This document shows positions 1-10,600 of a stretch of DNA of 64,000 bases, one piece after another (within the stretch, counting starts at the first letter, position 1; the number at the start of each line of letters is the position of its first letter). Source of the stretch: Callorhinus ursinus (taxonomy: Eukaryota; Chordata; Mammalia; Carnivora; Otariidae); contig NW_020312827.1 of the NCBI RefSeq assembly GCF_003265705.1, forward strand, positions 21,271,270-21,335,269, in the 5' to 3' direction. Below the pieces are notes generated by a model. The model worked only from the letters and a program-made list of their open reading frames with translations, searched no databases and was not told the DNA's origin. The translations under genes and the position numbers were made by a program.

Positions 1-139
1 TTTTCTGTAGCCTACTTTATTATTAGAATATAGTATATCATACATGTAACATACAGAATAGGTGTTGCTCGGCTGTTTATGTTATCTGTTGGGCTTCTGG
101 TCAACAGGGGGAGTCAGAAGTTATATGTGGGTGTTTGAC

Positions 140-425
140 TGTTCAGGGGTCAGTGCTCCCCTAACCCTGGTGTCGTTCAGAGGTCAATGTTCAGGGGTCA
201 GGGTCAGTGCCCCTAACTCTGGTGTCGTTCAGAGGTCAATGTTCAGGGGTCAGTGCCCCTAACCCAGGTGTCGTTCAGAGGTCAATGTTCAGGGGTCAGT
301 GCCCCTAACCCAGGTGTCGTTCAGAGGTCAATGTTCAGGGGTCAGTGCCCCCCTAACCCAGGTGTCGTTCAGATGTCAATGTTCAGGGGTCAGTGCCCCT
401 AACCCAGGTGTCTTTCAGAGGTCAA
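140..425. repeat. 46-bp minisatellite, six copies
   Basis: Six head-to-tail copies begin with TGTTCAGGGGTCA at 140, 188, 240, 286, 332 and 380, so the period is 46-52 bp. The rest of each unit reads about GTGCCCCTAACCCAGGTG then TCGTTCAGAGGTCAA. Copy 2 has a 6-bp insertion (GGGTCA duplicated), copies 1 and 5 have extra C residues, and copy 6 has GATGTCA for GAGGTCA. Open frames across it are by-products of repetition without stops. The family is not recognised. Confidence 0.93.
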
Positions 426-1260
426 CTGTACAGCCTTTCCATATTTAAGCTTGTGCTGTTTAGCCTCCCAGGCTGCGAAGTGTTCTTACATAAATTGAGA
501 CAATCTGTCTCTCAGTCCTATACACCAGTGGGCCTGTCTGCTGCTGTCACTTCTAAGCAATTGACTCTTGGGGTTGTGCTTCTGTGTCCCAATAGCATTT
601 CTCCTGGCCGCTTTTCTCAGTTTCCCGCATCTCCTCACCATGGGGCAAATGGGTAGCTGTTCAGTTTTCATCAGTCCTTTTGACATGTTCAGTGCTAAGA
701 AGCCAAGCTGTTTGGCTGTTGGCTGATTGCATATCTCTGGGTTTTACTCTTAGAGCTCTTCAATGGCTATCCCCGGGAACTGGCTAGCCCAGAAGAGCGA
801 GCGCTGACAAAAGCAGTATTTGATGGATCCTGGTTGTCCCCTGGATTTTGATGCTAAGCTCTCTACATTTTTAGTGTCGTGGCAACATTATTATTTGACC
901 TCATATTGTTGAATGGCAGGTTTTAGTTCTATGCTGTTGCTAGTTTATGTGACTATAGAGGTTCCCCATTATAAATGATATTTAATCTTTGTATCTAAAA
1001 TCTGATTTTTGGATCATAGCACTGGGATGATTTCTTGCACATTTCTTGCAAATTTATTCCAAACCTAATTAATGTCATTTATTACTATTTCTCATATATT
1101 TATTATTTATTATGCACTAATCCTTGAGGAAGCAAATCCAAGTAAGATATATGATCTTTCTAGGATTAGTTACACAGGTGTACACTTGGTAATAATTCGT
1201 TGAACTGTACATTTGATAGCTTTCTTTGTGCACTTTATACTTCTTACTAAAAAAGTTAAA
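426..1260. other. No recognised feature
   Basis: No gene or confident repeat was recognised. The stretch at 440-900 is less AT-rich than what follows and may be an old transposon, perhaps the body of the element carrying the minisatellite, but I cannot assign a family. Short open frames here have no start context, splice signals or recognisable protein similarity. Confidence 0.4.
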
Positions 1261-1264
1261 AAAA

Positions 1265-1800
1265 AAAAGATGTGGTCTGACCTCAAAGAATTTATAGTTG
1301 AGTAGGAAAGCAGACATGTAAATTAGTGATTTTTAAGTAGTGTTGAATGCTATTACATGAGCAGATTTCTGTGGAAGCACAGAGAAAAGTCACCTATACT
1401 AAGGATTTATGAGAAAATTCTTTGAAGAGATGACACTATACCAGAGTTTTAAAGGTTAAGTAGTAGTTATCCATGCAAAGAAAGGCATTCAGAAGAGAAG
1501 GAGCAGGATTATGAAAACAAGACCTCATGAAGCAGCCTGCCTGGGTGGGACAGGGTGCTCTATGGTTGGAGGTAGTCATGGGAGCTGAAATTAGGCTACT
1601 TCTATTGAACAAGATCTGTAGAGACCCTGGATATTAACCTGAAGAGTTTAAGGATAGAACAATTAAATAGTAATAATTAAGGTTTAGTCATGGGAAGGGG
1701 AATTCTCAAAAGATACTGAGAGTGAGTGACAAAAGGATAAGAGAGACTTTTGGAGAGCACTGTCACGTCAGTCAAGGAAAGGTAAGTCTCCAGGGTGGGA
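1265..1800 (-). mobile_element. Probable L2-type LINE remnant
   Basis: The order of phrases resembles the reverse complement of L2-type debris: 'tctgacctcaaagaattta', then 'gaaaggcattcagaagaga', then 'gcagcctgcctgggtggga'. It is diverged and lacks coding capacity. The family call rests on remembered consensus phrases and the borders are approximate. Confidence 0.4.
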
Positions 1801-2226
1801 ATGTGATCAGGAGTGTCACATGCTGCAAAGATCCCCAATAAGATAGGAATAGAAAGCTATCCATTGGCTTCAGCAATATATGGAGGTGATGTAATGCTGC
1901 TATAATTATATAGAACAAAATAAACTATATTACCTCTGAGTAAGTCATTTTGTTACTTGTCCTCTTTTTTCATCCTTTTTTAACTACCTCAGTTTTTTCC
2001 TTCCCATTTTATTTATATTTTGTGTATCTTACTCGTTAATTCTTATATCTCTCTTTATCTGTAACTATTCCCCCTATTATTTTGAAACCTTATCTCATTA
2101 TTATCATGGAAAATTATGTATAAGATTTTTTCTATAACCACTTTTTCTTTATTAAATGAGATTAGCTTATTATGTAAACAATTAAATGGTTTCCATTGTA
2201 CTTGTGATGGTAAAGAGACACCATTT

Positions 2227-2421
2227 TTTTTTTAAAGATTTTATTTATTTATTTGACAAAGAGAGACACAGTGAGAAAGGGAACAGGAGCAGGGGGAGTG
2301 GGAGAGGGAGAAGCAGGCTTCCCGCCGAGCAGGGAGCCCGATGCGGGGCTCGATCCCAGGACCCTGGGATCATGACCTGAGCCCAAGGCAGACGCTTAAC
2401 GACTGAGCCTCCCAGGCGCCC
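2227..2421 (-). mobile_element. CAN SINE (tRNA-Lys derived), antisense
   Basis: The poly-T and TTTTATTTATTTATTTGACA tail comes first, then the purine-rich body, then the tRNA-Lys head as its complement, ending GGCGCCC. Flanking target duplications are AGAGACACCATTT before and AGAGGCACCATTT after, one mismatch in 13. The head has the CGCTTAACGACTGAG variant and a CTTCCCGCCGAGCAGG body, unlike the copy at 3343. The open frames through it, on both strands, are the usual SINE artefacts. Confidence 0.95.
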
Positions 2422-3326
2422 AAGAGGCACCATTTGTATTTGCACATATCTCAGCCTTCCCATCATAAAGAACTCTGTTTCCTGAAAGGTCTTTTTGCTG
2501 TCTTCTACCCAGTGTTCTACTGATACATACCCATATTCCTGGGTATGTATGCTATCTTAATTCATAATGACTTTTAATCAAAATATAATGAAGTCATTTA
2601 GAATTTATATTTGGAAATATGTTATACATTACATGCATGCATGTACACACACATACATAGAAAAGCAAGACAGACCGATCATCTCTTGTAAAGGGTCATT
2701 TGGATAATGATTTTGGAAAATACTTTTTAAAAATGCTTTCTATTGTTTCAGAATAGTTTTGAAGCAAATGGCAGTTACTGTATGTAGTTTGTGCTACACA
2801 TAACTGTAAGATCACAGCCATCATTACCTGGCAGTTATTTTTATTTCTAAGCCTTTAAATTCGAATTCTGGTTAAGCCTCAAATGAAAATTCATGGTACT
2901 TTTTTAAGTAGGTAAGAATCATAATGTTCTGATCTAGTAAGATCTAATGTCATCATCAAGAGCACTATACATAACAAGAGAAGTACGTTGATCAAATTAA
3001 TAAGATTATTCTCTTCGTCCATGCTATTCCTAATCTTAGAATTTTACATTCTTCCTTTTCATTCTTTCACTGTATATGTATACATAACTCTCTATTTTCT
3101 TTGTTTAATCTTGGACTTCTTTCACCAAGTCATTTTGAGATTTTTTGAGATTATTTTAACATAACTTATTTATTTAACATAACTATTTTAACATAATAAC
3201 ATAATTTCATAGAAGTCAATAAGACAACTCTGAAATCTGTCAAGCATATTGGGCAAGAAATGCTTGCCATTTTTTAAAGAATAGTTAAAAGACTACACTT
3301 TTGTGGCTTATACCACATAAAACAGC
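2422..3326. other. AT-rich unique sequence, no feature seen
   Basis: No gene, RNA or assignable repeat was recognised. There is a short CA/TA-rich patch near 2630-2665 (gcatgcatgtacacacaca) and AT-rich direct repeats of AACATAACT around 3158-3205. Confidence 0.4.
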
Positions 3327-3342
3327 AAGATTATAGCCATTA

Positions 3343-3538
3343 TTTTTTTTTAAAGATTTTATTTATTTATTTGAGATAGAGAGAATGAGAGATAGAGAGC
3401 ACGAGAGGGAAGAGGGTCAGAGGGAGAAACAGACTCCCTGCTGAGCAGGGAGCCCGATGCGGGACTCGATCCCGGGACTCCAGGATCATGACCTGAGCTG
3501 AAGGCAGTCGCTTAACCAACTGAGCCACCCAGACGCCC
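3343..3538 (-). mobile_element. CAN SINE, antisense, CTGGAGTCC-type
   Basis: Full-length antisense copy: poly-T, AAAGATTTTATTTATTTATT, then a body with GAGAGAATGAGAGATAGAGA, ending in AGACGCCC. The diagnostic GGGACTCCAGGATCATGAC and GGCAGTCGCTTAACCAACTG place it in a different subfamily from the copy at 2227. Target duplications: AAGATTATAGCCATT before and AAGATGGTAGCCATT after, two mismatches. Confidence 0.95.
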
Positions 3539-3553
3539 AAGATGGTAGCCATT

Positions 3554-4125
3554 ATTATGCTAGCAGGTACTTATTTACTGATTTTTCTTATATTTAAGAT
3601 ACTTAATATTTTATCACTTTGAGGAATATTTGAAATTAAGCTGTAATTTTATCAAAATGTTATACTTTAAAAGAACCATAATCTAAGATGCTATGACATT
3701 AATGTTAAACTGAATTATCCATATGTTTTATTGAGGCACTTTTCACTAGAGTTTACTGTTGATTTACTTAGCCATAATTAATAATGCACTTTCTCATTGC
3801 AAACTAAAATTTACTTTAGATAGAATTACTTTTTTTTTTTTTTAGTTACCTGATGTTGCTATCCAGTTCTTTTTTTTTTCCCCCAATAATGCATGGCAAT
3901 GTAAAGTTCTTAATATTTTCTCTTTAATCTTTTAATATTTAATAAAGATGCATTGAATAAATTTAATAATGAAAGTGAAAAATCCTTGATTCTTATAACA
4001 TACATTCTTGTCACATTCATTAAATACTTCGTTTACCATTGATTCCAAGGTTTAAAACTAAAATGATGCATTAGAAGATTTATTTAAAAGTCTTACCATT
4101 TGTTCTGTTCCTTTGCCACACATTT
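3554..4125. other. AT-rich sequence, no feature seen
   Basis: Strongly AT-rich with poly-T runs at 3831-3843 and 3870-3880. No coding, RNA or assignable transposon signal. Confidence 0.4.
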
Positions 4126-4129
4126 GCAC

Positions 4130-4680
4130 ATCCTATTTTGTTATGTATTCTGCCAGGGATAATTTATGCATATAAAAGCAAATAAAAATACATATTATTT
4201 TTCTATTAATTTTTACCCAGCTGGCGACATGCTACACACTGTTCAACATGATGCTTTTCACTTAATATGCTTTGGAGATCTTTCCGTATTAATGTATGAT
4301 GAGCTTCATTCTTTTTAGCAACTGTGTAGAAATTCCATTGGGTGAATATACCATACTTCATTTAGCAAGTTTCCCTGCCAATATGAATTTAATATATTCT
4401 ATATTCTCAGCTTTTGCTGTAATGCTGCAATGAATAAAAACATATATGTCATTTGCACAAATAAAAGTATGGCTGTGGAATAAATTCCCTAAAGTAGAAT
4501 TGTTAAGTCAGAGTATGTGGATTGATCATTCTGGTAGTGTTTGTATAATTTCTTTCCATAGGGTTATACCGATTTTCACTCCCGCTAGGAATGAATGAAA
4601 ATATGTATTTCCTCATTCATGCAACAATAATATGTTCATACTTTTTACTTGATTGTTAAACCAAAGATTTTATCCCTATT
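4130..4680 (-). mobile_element. Old LINE-1 3' ORF2 / 3' UTR fragment, antisense
   Basis: Resembles the reverse complement of the end of an ancient L1 (L1ME/HAL1 class). Recognisable blocks are 'ttggagatctttccgtatta', 'atgctgcaatgaataaaaac', 'atatatgtcatttgcacaa' and 'ataaattccctaaagtagaa'. It is heavily mutated and has no open frame. Borders are approximate. Confidence 0.6.
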
Positions 4681-5061
4681 TTATATGTAAATATTTGAGA
4701 TTCAGGATTGATGAAAGTACCCCATGAATTATAGTTTTGAGCTTTCATATCATAATGCTACATCTACCACTCTGTCACTTACCACATGATACGTTCTTAG
4801 ATTCTTATTCCTCTTCTGAGTTATTAAAACATAAAAGCAACATTAAATTAATGGTAGTAGCATATAACTATGCGAACAGATATTAAGAACAGTAGTATTC
4901 CTGGATATATTTTCAAATACATATAGAATTTAGTTCCCAGTAAGATTTCATTTCAAACAAGTGGGTAAAATTTTGGTAATTTTTTAAATGCTTTTAAGTC
5001 AACTAGCCATTTATGTCAAGAAAAAAAAAGATATTCTGACTGGTGTGAGGTGGTATCTCAT

Positions 5062-5808
5062 TCAGGTTTTGATTTGGATTTCACTGATGCCGAGTGTTGT
5101 TGAGCACTTTTTCATGTGTCTGATGGCCATTTGGATGTCTTCTTTGGAAAAATGTCTGTTCATGTCTTCTGCCCATTTCTTGATTGGATCATTTGTTCTT
5201 TGGGTGTTGAGTTTACTAAGTTCTTTATAGATTTTGGATACTAGCTCTTGATCTGGTATGTCATTTGCAAATATCTTCTCCCATTCTGTCAGTTGTCTTT
5301 TGGTTTTGTTGACTGTTTCTTTTGCTGTGCAAAAGCTTTTTATCTTGAGGAAGTCCCAAGAGTTCATTTTTGCCCTTGCTTCCCTTGCCTTTGGCGATGT
5401 TTCTAGGAAGAAGTTGCTGCGGCTGAGGTCGAAGAGGTTGCTGCCTGTGTTCTCCTTTAGGATTTTGATGGACTCCTGTCTCACATTTAGGTCTTTCAAC
5501 CATTTTGAGTCTATTTTTGTGTGTGGTGTAAGGAAATGGTCCAGTTTCATTCTTCTGCATGTGGCTGTCCAATTTTCCCAACACCATTTGTTGAAGAGAC
5601 TTTTTTTCCATTGGACATTCTTTCCTGCTTTGTCGAAGATTAGTTGACCATAGAGCTGAGGGTCCATTTCTGGGCTCTCTATTCTGTTCCATGGATCTAT
5701 GTGTCTGTTTTTGTGCCAGTACCATACTGTCTTGATGATGACAGCTTTGTAATAGAGCTTGAAGTCCGGAATTGTGATGCCACCAGCTTTGCTTTTCTTT
5801 TTCAACAT
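5062..5808 (-). pseudogene. LINE-1 ORF2 C-terminal remnant (inverted segment)
   Basis: A 248-residue stretch is open on the minus strand and reads as the region of L1 ORF2 downstream of the reverse transcriptase: [19 protein letters not shown] near residue 30, [13 protein letters not shown] near 75, [14 protein letters not shown] near 97, and [18 protein letters not shown] near 148. It has no endonuclease or catalytic reverse transcriptase domain, so it is non-functional. Further upstream ORF2 sequence ([17 protein letters not shown]) lies in another frame at 5812-5900, showing at least one frameshift. The long open frame suggests a fairly young insertion. Confidence 0.85.
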
Positions 5809-6004
5809 TCCTCAGGCTATTTGGGGTCTTTTCTGGTTCCATACAAATTTTAGGATTATTTGTTCCATTTCTTTGAAAACAGTGGATGGTATTTTGATAG
5901 GGATTGCATTGAATGCGTAGATTGCTAAGTCAGGAAACGACAGATGTTGGTGGGGTTGCAGAGAAAGGGGAACCCTCCTACACTGTTGGTGGGAATGCAA
6001 GCTG

Positions 6005-6349
6005 GTGCAACCACTCTGGAAGACAGTATGGAGGTTCCTCAAAAAGTTGAAAATAGAGCTACCATACAATCCAGCAATTGCACTACTGGGTATTTACCCC
6101 AAAGATACAAATGTAGGGACCCCGATGTTTATAGCAGCAATGTCCACAATAGCCAAACTGTGGAAAGAGCCAAGATGTCCATCGACAGATGAATGGATAA
6201 AGAAGATGTGGTATATATATACAATGGAATTTTGTGCAGGCATCAAAAGGAATGAAATCTTGTCATTTGCAACGACATGGATGGAACTGGAGGGTATTAT
6301 GCTGAGCGAAATAAATCAGAGAAAGACATGTATCATATTACCTCACTGA
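6005..6349 (+). pseudogene. LINE-1 ORF2 extreme C-terminus (sense segment)
   Basis: This 114-residue open stretch is the last part of ORF2: [19 protein letters not shown] at residues 4-22, [12 protein letters not shown] near 26, KLWKEPRCPSTDEW near 51 and MELEGIMLSEIN near 92. It continues in sense orientation the ORF2 sequence that breaks off at 5030 on the minus strand. It is a fragment without catalytic residues. Confidence 0.85.
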
Positions 6350-6777
6350 TATGAGGAATTCTTAATCTCAGGAAACAAACTGAGGGTTGCTGGAGTGATG
6401 GGGGTTGGGAGGGATGGGGTGGCTGGTTGATAGACATTGGGAAGGGTATGTGCTGTGGTGAGCCCTGTGAATTGTGTAAGACTGTTGAATCACAGACCTG
6501 TACCTCTGAAACAAATAATACATTATATGTTAAAAAAAGAAGAAGATAGCAGGAGGGGAAGAATGAAGGGGGGGAAATTCGAGGGGGAGGCGAACCATGA
6601 GAGACTATGGACTCTGAGAAACAAACTGAGGGTTCTAGAGGGGAGGAGGGTGAGGGGATGTGTTAGCCTGGTGATGGGTATTGAAGAGGGCATGTTCTGC
6701 ATGGAGCACTGGGTGTTACATGCAAACAATGAATCATGGAACACTACATCAAAAAAAATAATAAAATAAAATAAAAA

Positions 6778-7172
6778 TTAAGAAAAAGAATGAAATCTTG
6801 CCATTTGCAACAGTATGGATAGATCTAGAGGGTATAATGCTAAGCGAAATATATCAGTCAGAGAAAGACAAATACCATATGATTTCACTCATATGTGGAA
6901 TTTAAGAAACAAAACAAATGAGTAAAGGGGGGAAAAAGAGACAAACCAAGAGACAGACTCTTAACTATAGAGAACAAACTGATGGTTACCAGAGGGGAGG
7001 TTGGTAGGGGAATGAGTGAAATAATTGATGAGATTAGGGACTGCACTTGTTGTGATGGCACTGGGTGATATACGGAATTGTTGAATCACTATATTTTATA
7101 CCTGAAACTAATATAACATTGTATGTTAACTATTCTGGAATTAAAAATTCAAAAAAAAAAAAGAAAAAAAAG
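6778..7172 (+). mobile_element. Older LINE-1 3' end, sense
   Basis: A second, more diverged L1 terminus directly follows the twin-primed copy. It restarts at 'aatgaaatcttgccatttgc', runs through 'tatcagtcagagaaagacaa' and 'tttcactcatatgtggaatt', and reaches 'ctgaaactaatataacattg' before an A-rich tail at 7148-7172. The 3' UTR differs from that of the neighbour, so this is a separate, older L1 family. Confidence 0.75.
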
Positions 7173-7300
7173 ATAAAGTATGATCTATACCACACTCCTT
7201 TCAACAAAATTAATGCCAGATGGGTCAAAGATTTCCATAAAAAAAAAAAAAACCCAGCAGGTATATAACTTGCAACATTTGTTTAAAAAAACAAAGGAAG

Positions 7301-7490
7301 AAGGCGCTTGGGTGGCTTAGTTGGTTACTGCCTTCCGCTCAGGTCATGATCCTGGAGTCCGGGTATCAAGTCCTGCATCGGGCTCCCTGCTCAGCGGGGA
7401 GTCTGCTTCTCCCTCTGACCCTCCCCCCTCTCGTGCTCTCTCTCTGTCATTCTTTCTCTCAAATAAATAAAATCTTAAAAAAAAAAAAAA
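7301..7490 (+). mobile_element. CAN SINE, sense, CTGGAGTCC-type
   Basis: Sense copy with a degraded head (GGCGCTTGGGTGGCTTAG), TCATGATCCTGGAGTCC, body CTGACCCTCCCCCCTCTCG, tail CAAATAAATAAAATCTT and poly-A. Flanked by ACAAAGGAAG (7291-7300) and ACAAAGGGAG (7491-7500), one mismatch. Five bases of the head are missing at GGTTACTGCC compared with GGTTAAGCGACTGCC copies. Confidence 0.93.
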
Positions 7491-7654
7491 ACAAAGGGAG
7501 AGGACTGCACACGTACACACACACATCACATATGCACATGCCAATACAATGAGCTGGAAATGAAATTTAGGAAGTAGTAATAGAAGTTGACTTGGGGTTA
7601 CCTAAGAGATGAGGAGTCAGTGTTTGAGTAGTGGGGAATGAAGGTTCCTTTTGA

Positions 7655-10600
7655 AAGAAAAAATTAGGGCAGTTTTAGATTCATAGCGAAAGTGATAGGA
7701 AGGTACAGGGATTTCTTATCTCCCTTCTGCCCCCACACAAGCCTCCTACATTATCACCCTCCTCTACCAGAGTCAGACATTTGTTAAATTTCATGAACCT
7801 ACATTGACACATCATGATCACCCAAAGTCCATAGTTTATATTAGGGTTCTCTCTATGAAGTGTACATTCTATAAGTTTGGACAAATGTATAATAATGTGT
7901 ATCGATTACTATAGTACCATACAGAGTATTTACACAATGCTAAAAATCCTCTGTGTTCTGACTTTTTTTTTTTATTCCCACCCCCAATCTGCTAGCACTA
8001 CTAATCTTTTCACTGTCTCTATAGTTTTGCCTTTTCCGGAATGTCATATAGTTGGAATCATACAGTATGTAATCTTTTCAGATTGGCTTTTTTCAGTTTT
8101 GTAAATGCGTTTAAGGTTCTACCATGTCTTTCTGTGGCTTGATAGCTCATTTCTTTTTTGTACTGAGTTATATTCCATTGTCTGGATGTGCCACAGTTTA
8201 TCCATTCACCTACTGAAGGGCATCTTGGTTGCTTCCAAGTTTGGCAGTAATGAATAAAGCTGCTGTAAACATCCATGTGCGTATTTTCATGTGGCTGTAA
8301 GTTCTCAACTCCTTTGGGTCAATACCAAGGCGCGCTATTGCTGATATGTATGGCAAGTTTTATGTTTAGTTTTGTAAGAAACTGCCAAACTGTTGTCAAA
8401 AGCTGCTGTACCATTTTGCATTCCCACCAGCAGTTTATTACCATTGCTATTGCTCCACATCCTCTCCAGTATTTGCTGTTTTCAGTGTTCCAGAGTTTGG
8501 TCATTCCAATATGTATGCAGTGGAATATCATTGTTTTAATTTGTATTTCCTTGGTGGCATATTAATCGAAGCATCTGTCCATATGTTCTATATCTTCTTT
8601 GGTGAGATATCTCTGATGGTCTTTGGCCCATTTTTGAATCATGTTTATTTTCTCATTGTGAGTTTTAAAAATTCTTTGTATATTTTGGGTAACAGTCCTC
8701 TATCAGATGTGTCTTTTGCAGATATTTTCTCCCAGTCTGTGGCTTGTCTTCTCATAATCTTGATGTTGTCTGTCACAGAGAAGAAGTTTTTAACTTTAAT
8801 GAGGTCCATCTTATTGATTACTTATTTCATGGGTCCTGTCTTTGGTGTTGTATCTAAAAAAAAAATCACTGTACCCAAGGTCATCTAGGTTTTCTCCTAT
8901 TTTATCTTATAGGAATTTTGTAGTTTTGCATTTTACATATAGGTCTGTGATCCATTTTGAGTTAATTTTTGTGAAAGATGTAAGGTCTATGTCTAGATTC
9001 ACTTTTTTGCATAGGGAAGCCCAGTTGTTCAAGTGCTGTTGCTGAAGAAACTATCTTTGCTCCATTTTATTATCTTTGCTCCTTTGCCAAATGACTATAT
9101 TTATGTGGGATTTTTTCTCTGCTTAATATTTTATTGATCTTGTACCAATGCCACACTGTCCTCATTACTGTAGCTCTATAGTAAATCTCAAAGTCAGGTA
9201 ACATCAGTCTTCCCACTTTGTTCTCTTTCAATATTGTGTTGGCTATTCTGAATCTTTTGTTTCTTCATAGAAACTTTAGAATCAGTCTGTCAAAATCCAT
9301 AAAATAAATCCTCTTGCTGGGATTTTGATTGGGAGTTCACTGAATCTGTAGATCAAGTTGGGAAGAACTGACATCTTGACCATTTGAGTTTTCCTATCTG
9401 TGAACATGGAATATCCTCCATTTATCCAATTTTCCTTGACTTTATTCATCAGTTTTGTCATTTTCCTCAAATAGATCTTGTACATCTTTCATTAGATTTG
9501 TACCTAAGTATTTCATTTTGGGGATGCTAATGTAAATAGTATTATGTTTTAAGTTTCAAAATCTACTTGTTCATTGATGGTATATAGGAAAGCAATTGAC
9601 CTTTGTATAATAACCTGTATCCTGCAACTTTGCCTGTAGTTATTAGTTCCAGGAAGTAGTTTTTGTTTTTCTTGTCTGTTCTTTCAGATTTTCTATATAT
9701 ACAAACATGTCATCTGTGAACAAAGACAGTTTTATTCCTTTTTTCCCAATCTGCGTACCTTTCTTTTTCTTGCATTCTTGCATTAGCAAGGATCCAGAAT
9801 GATGTTGAAAAGGAATGGTGAGAAGGGACATTCTGAGTGGGCAAGCTTCAAGTTTCTCACCATTAAGTATGTGACATTAGCTATAATTTTATGTGTGTGT
9901 CAAGTTGAGAAAGTTTCCCTCCATCCTAGTTTACTGAGAATTTTATCATGAGTAGGTATTGGATTTTGTCAAGTGCTTTTTTAATCTGTTGATATGATCA
10001 TGTGATTCTTTTTTAATCTGTAATGTGATGGCTTACAATAGTTGAATTTTAAATGTTAAACTAGCCTTACATATCTGGTATGAATCCCACTTTGTTGTGA
10101 AGTATAATTATTTTTAGACATTGTTGGATTTGTTTTCTGAATATTTTATTGGGAGTTTTTGCATCTAAGCTCATAGGAGATGTTGGTCTGTAGTTTTCTT
10201 GTAATATATTTGCCTACCCTGGGCATTAGAGTAATTCTGGTCTCATATTATGAGTTAGGAAGTACTCCCTCTGCTTTTATCCTCTGAAAGAGATTGTAGA
10301 AAGTTGGTGTAATTTCTTCCTTATAATTAAGTTCACCTGTGAACTCATCTGGGCCTGTTGCTTTCTGTATTTTTTTTGAGGGGGGATATTCATTATTGAT
10401 TCAACTTCTTTAGTAGATACAGATTTATATATATTGTCTAGTCTTGTGTGAGTTTGGACAGATTGTATCTTTTAAGGAGTTGGTCTGTTTCACCTAGGCT
10501 CTCAGATTTGTGGGCATAGAACTATTCATGGTATTTCTTTATTATTCTTTTAATTTCCATGGGATCTATTGTGATGTCCCCTCTTTCATTTCCAATATTA

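Larger units (their letters stand above)
5030..6777 (+). mobile_element. 5'-truncated, 5'-inverted (twin-primed) LINE-1
   Basis: The element has two halves in opposite orientation meeting near 5931. From 5030 to about 5930 it is antisense and carries the ORF2 C-terminal third. From about 5932 it is sense and continues ORF2 from the matching point ([12 protein letters not shown] to ILSFATTWMELEG-like, ending before 6350). A long 3' UTR follows ('acaaactgagggttgctgga', 'ggagcactgggtgttacatg', 'catggaacactacatcaaaa') with an A-rich tail at 6750-6777. Together the halves reconstitute one contiguous L1 3' part, the classic product of twin priming. Flanks both contain AAGAAAAA. Confidence 0.85.

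Noticed and set aside
62..262. 66-residue open frame in the minisatellite
   Set aside because: The frame stays open only because the repeat unit lacks stops in that phase; no start context or family similarity.
2186..2466. Open frames on both strands across a SINE (FKDFIYL... / GSVVKRLPWAQ...)
   Set aside because: These are the standard translations of CAN SINE sequence and recur at 3367, 7344, 23842, 23911, 34686, 34762, 44208, 57993 and 60710; they are not genes.
5258..5647. 129-residue + strand frame opposite the LINE-1 remnant
   Set aside because: It is the antisense shadow of ORF2; the minus-strand reading carries the recognisable L1 motifs.
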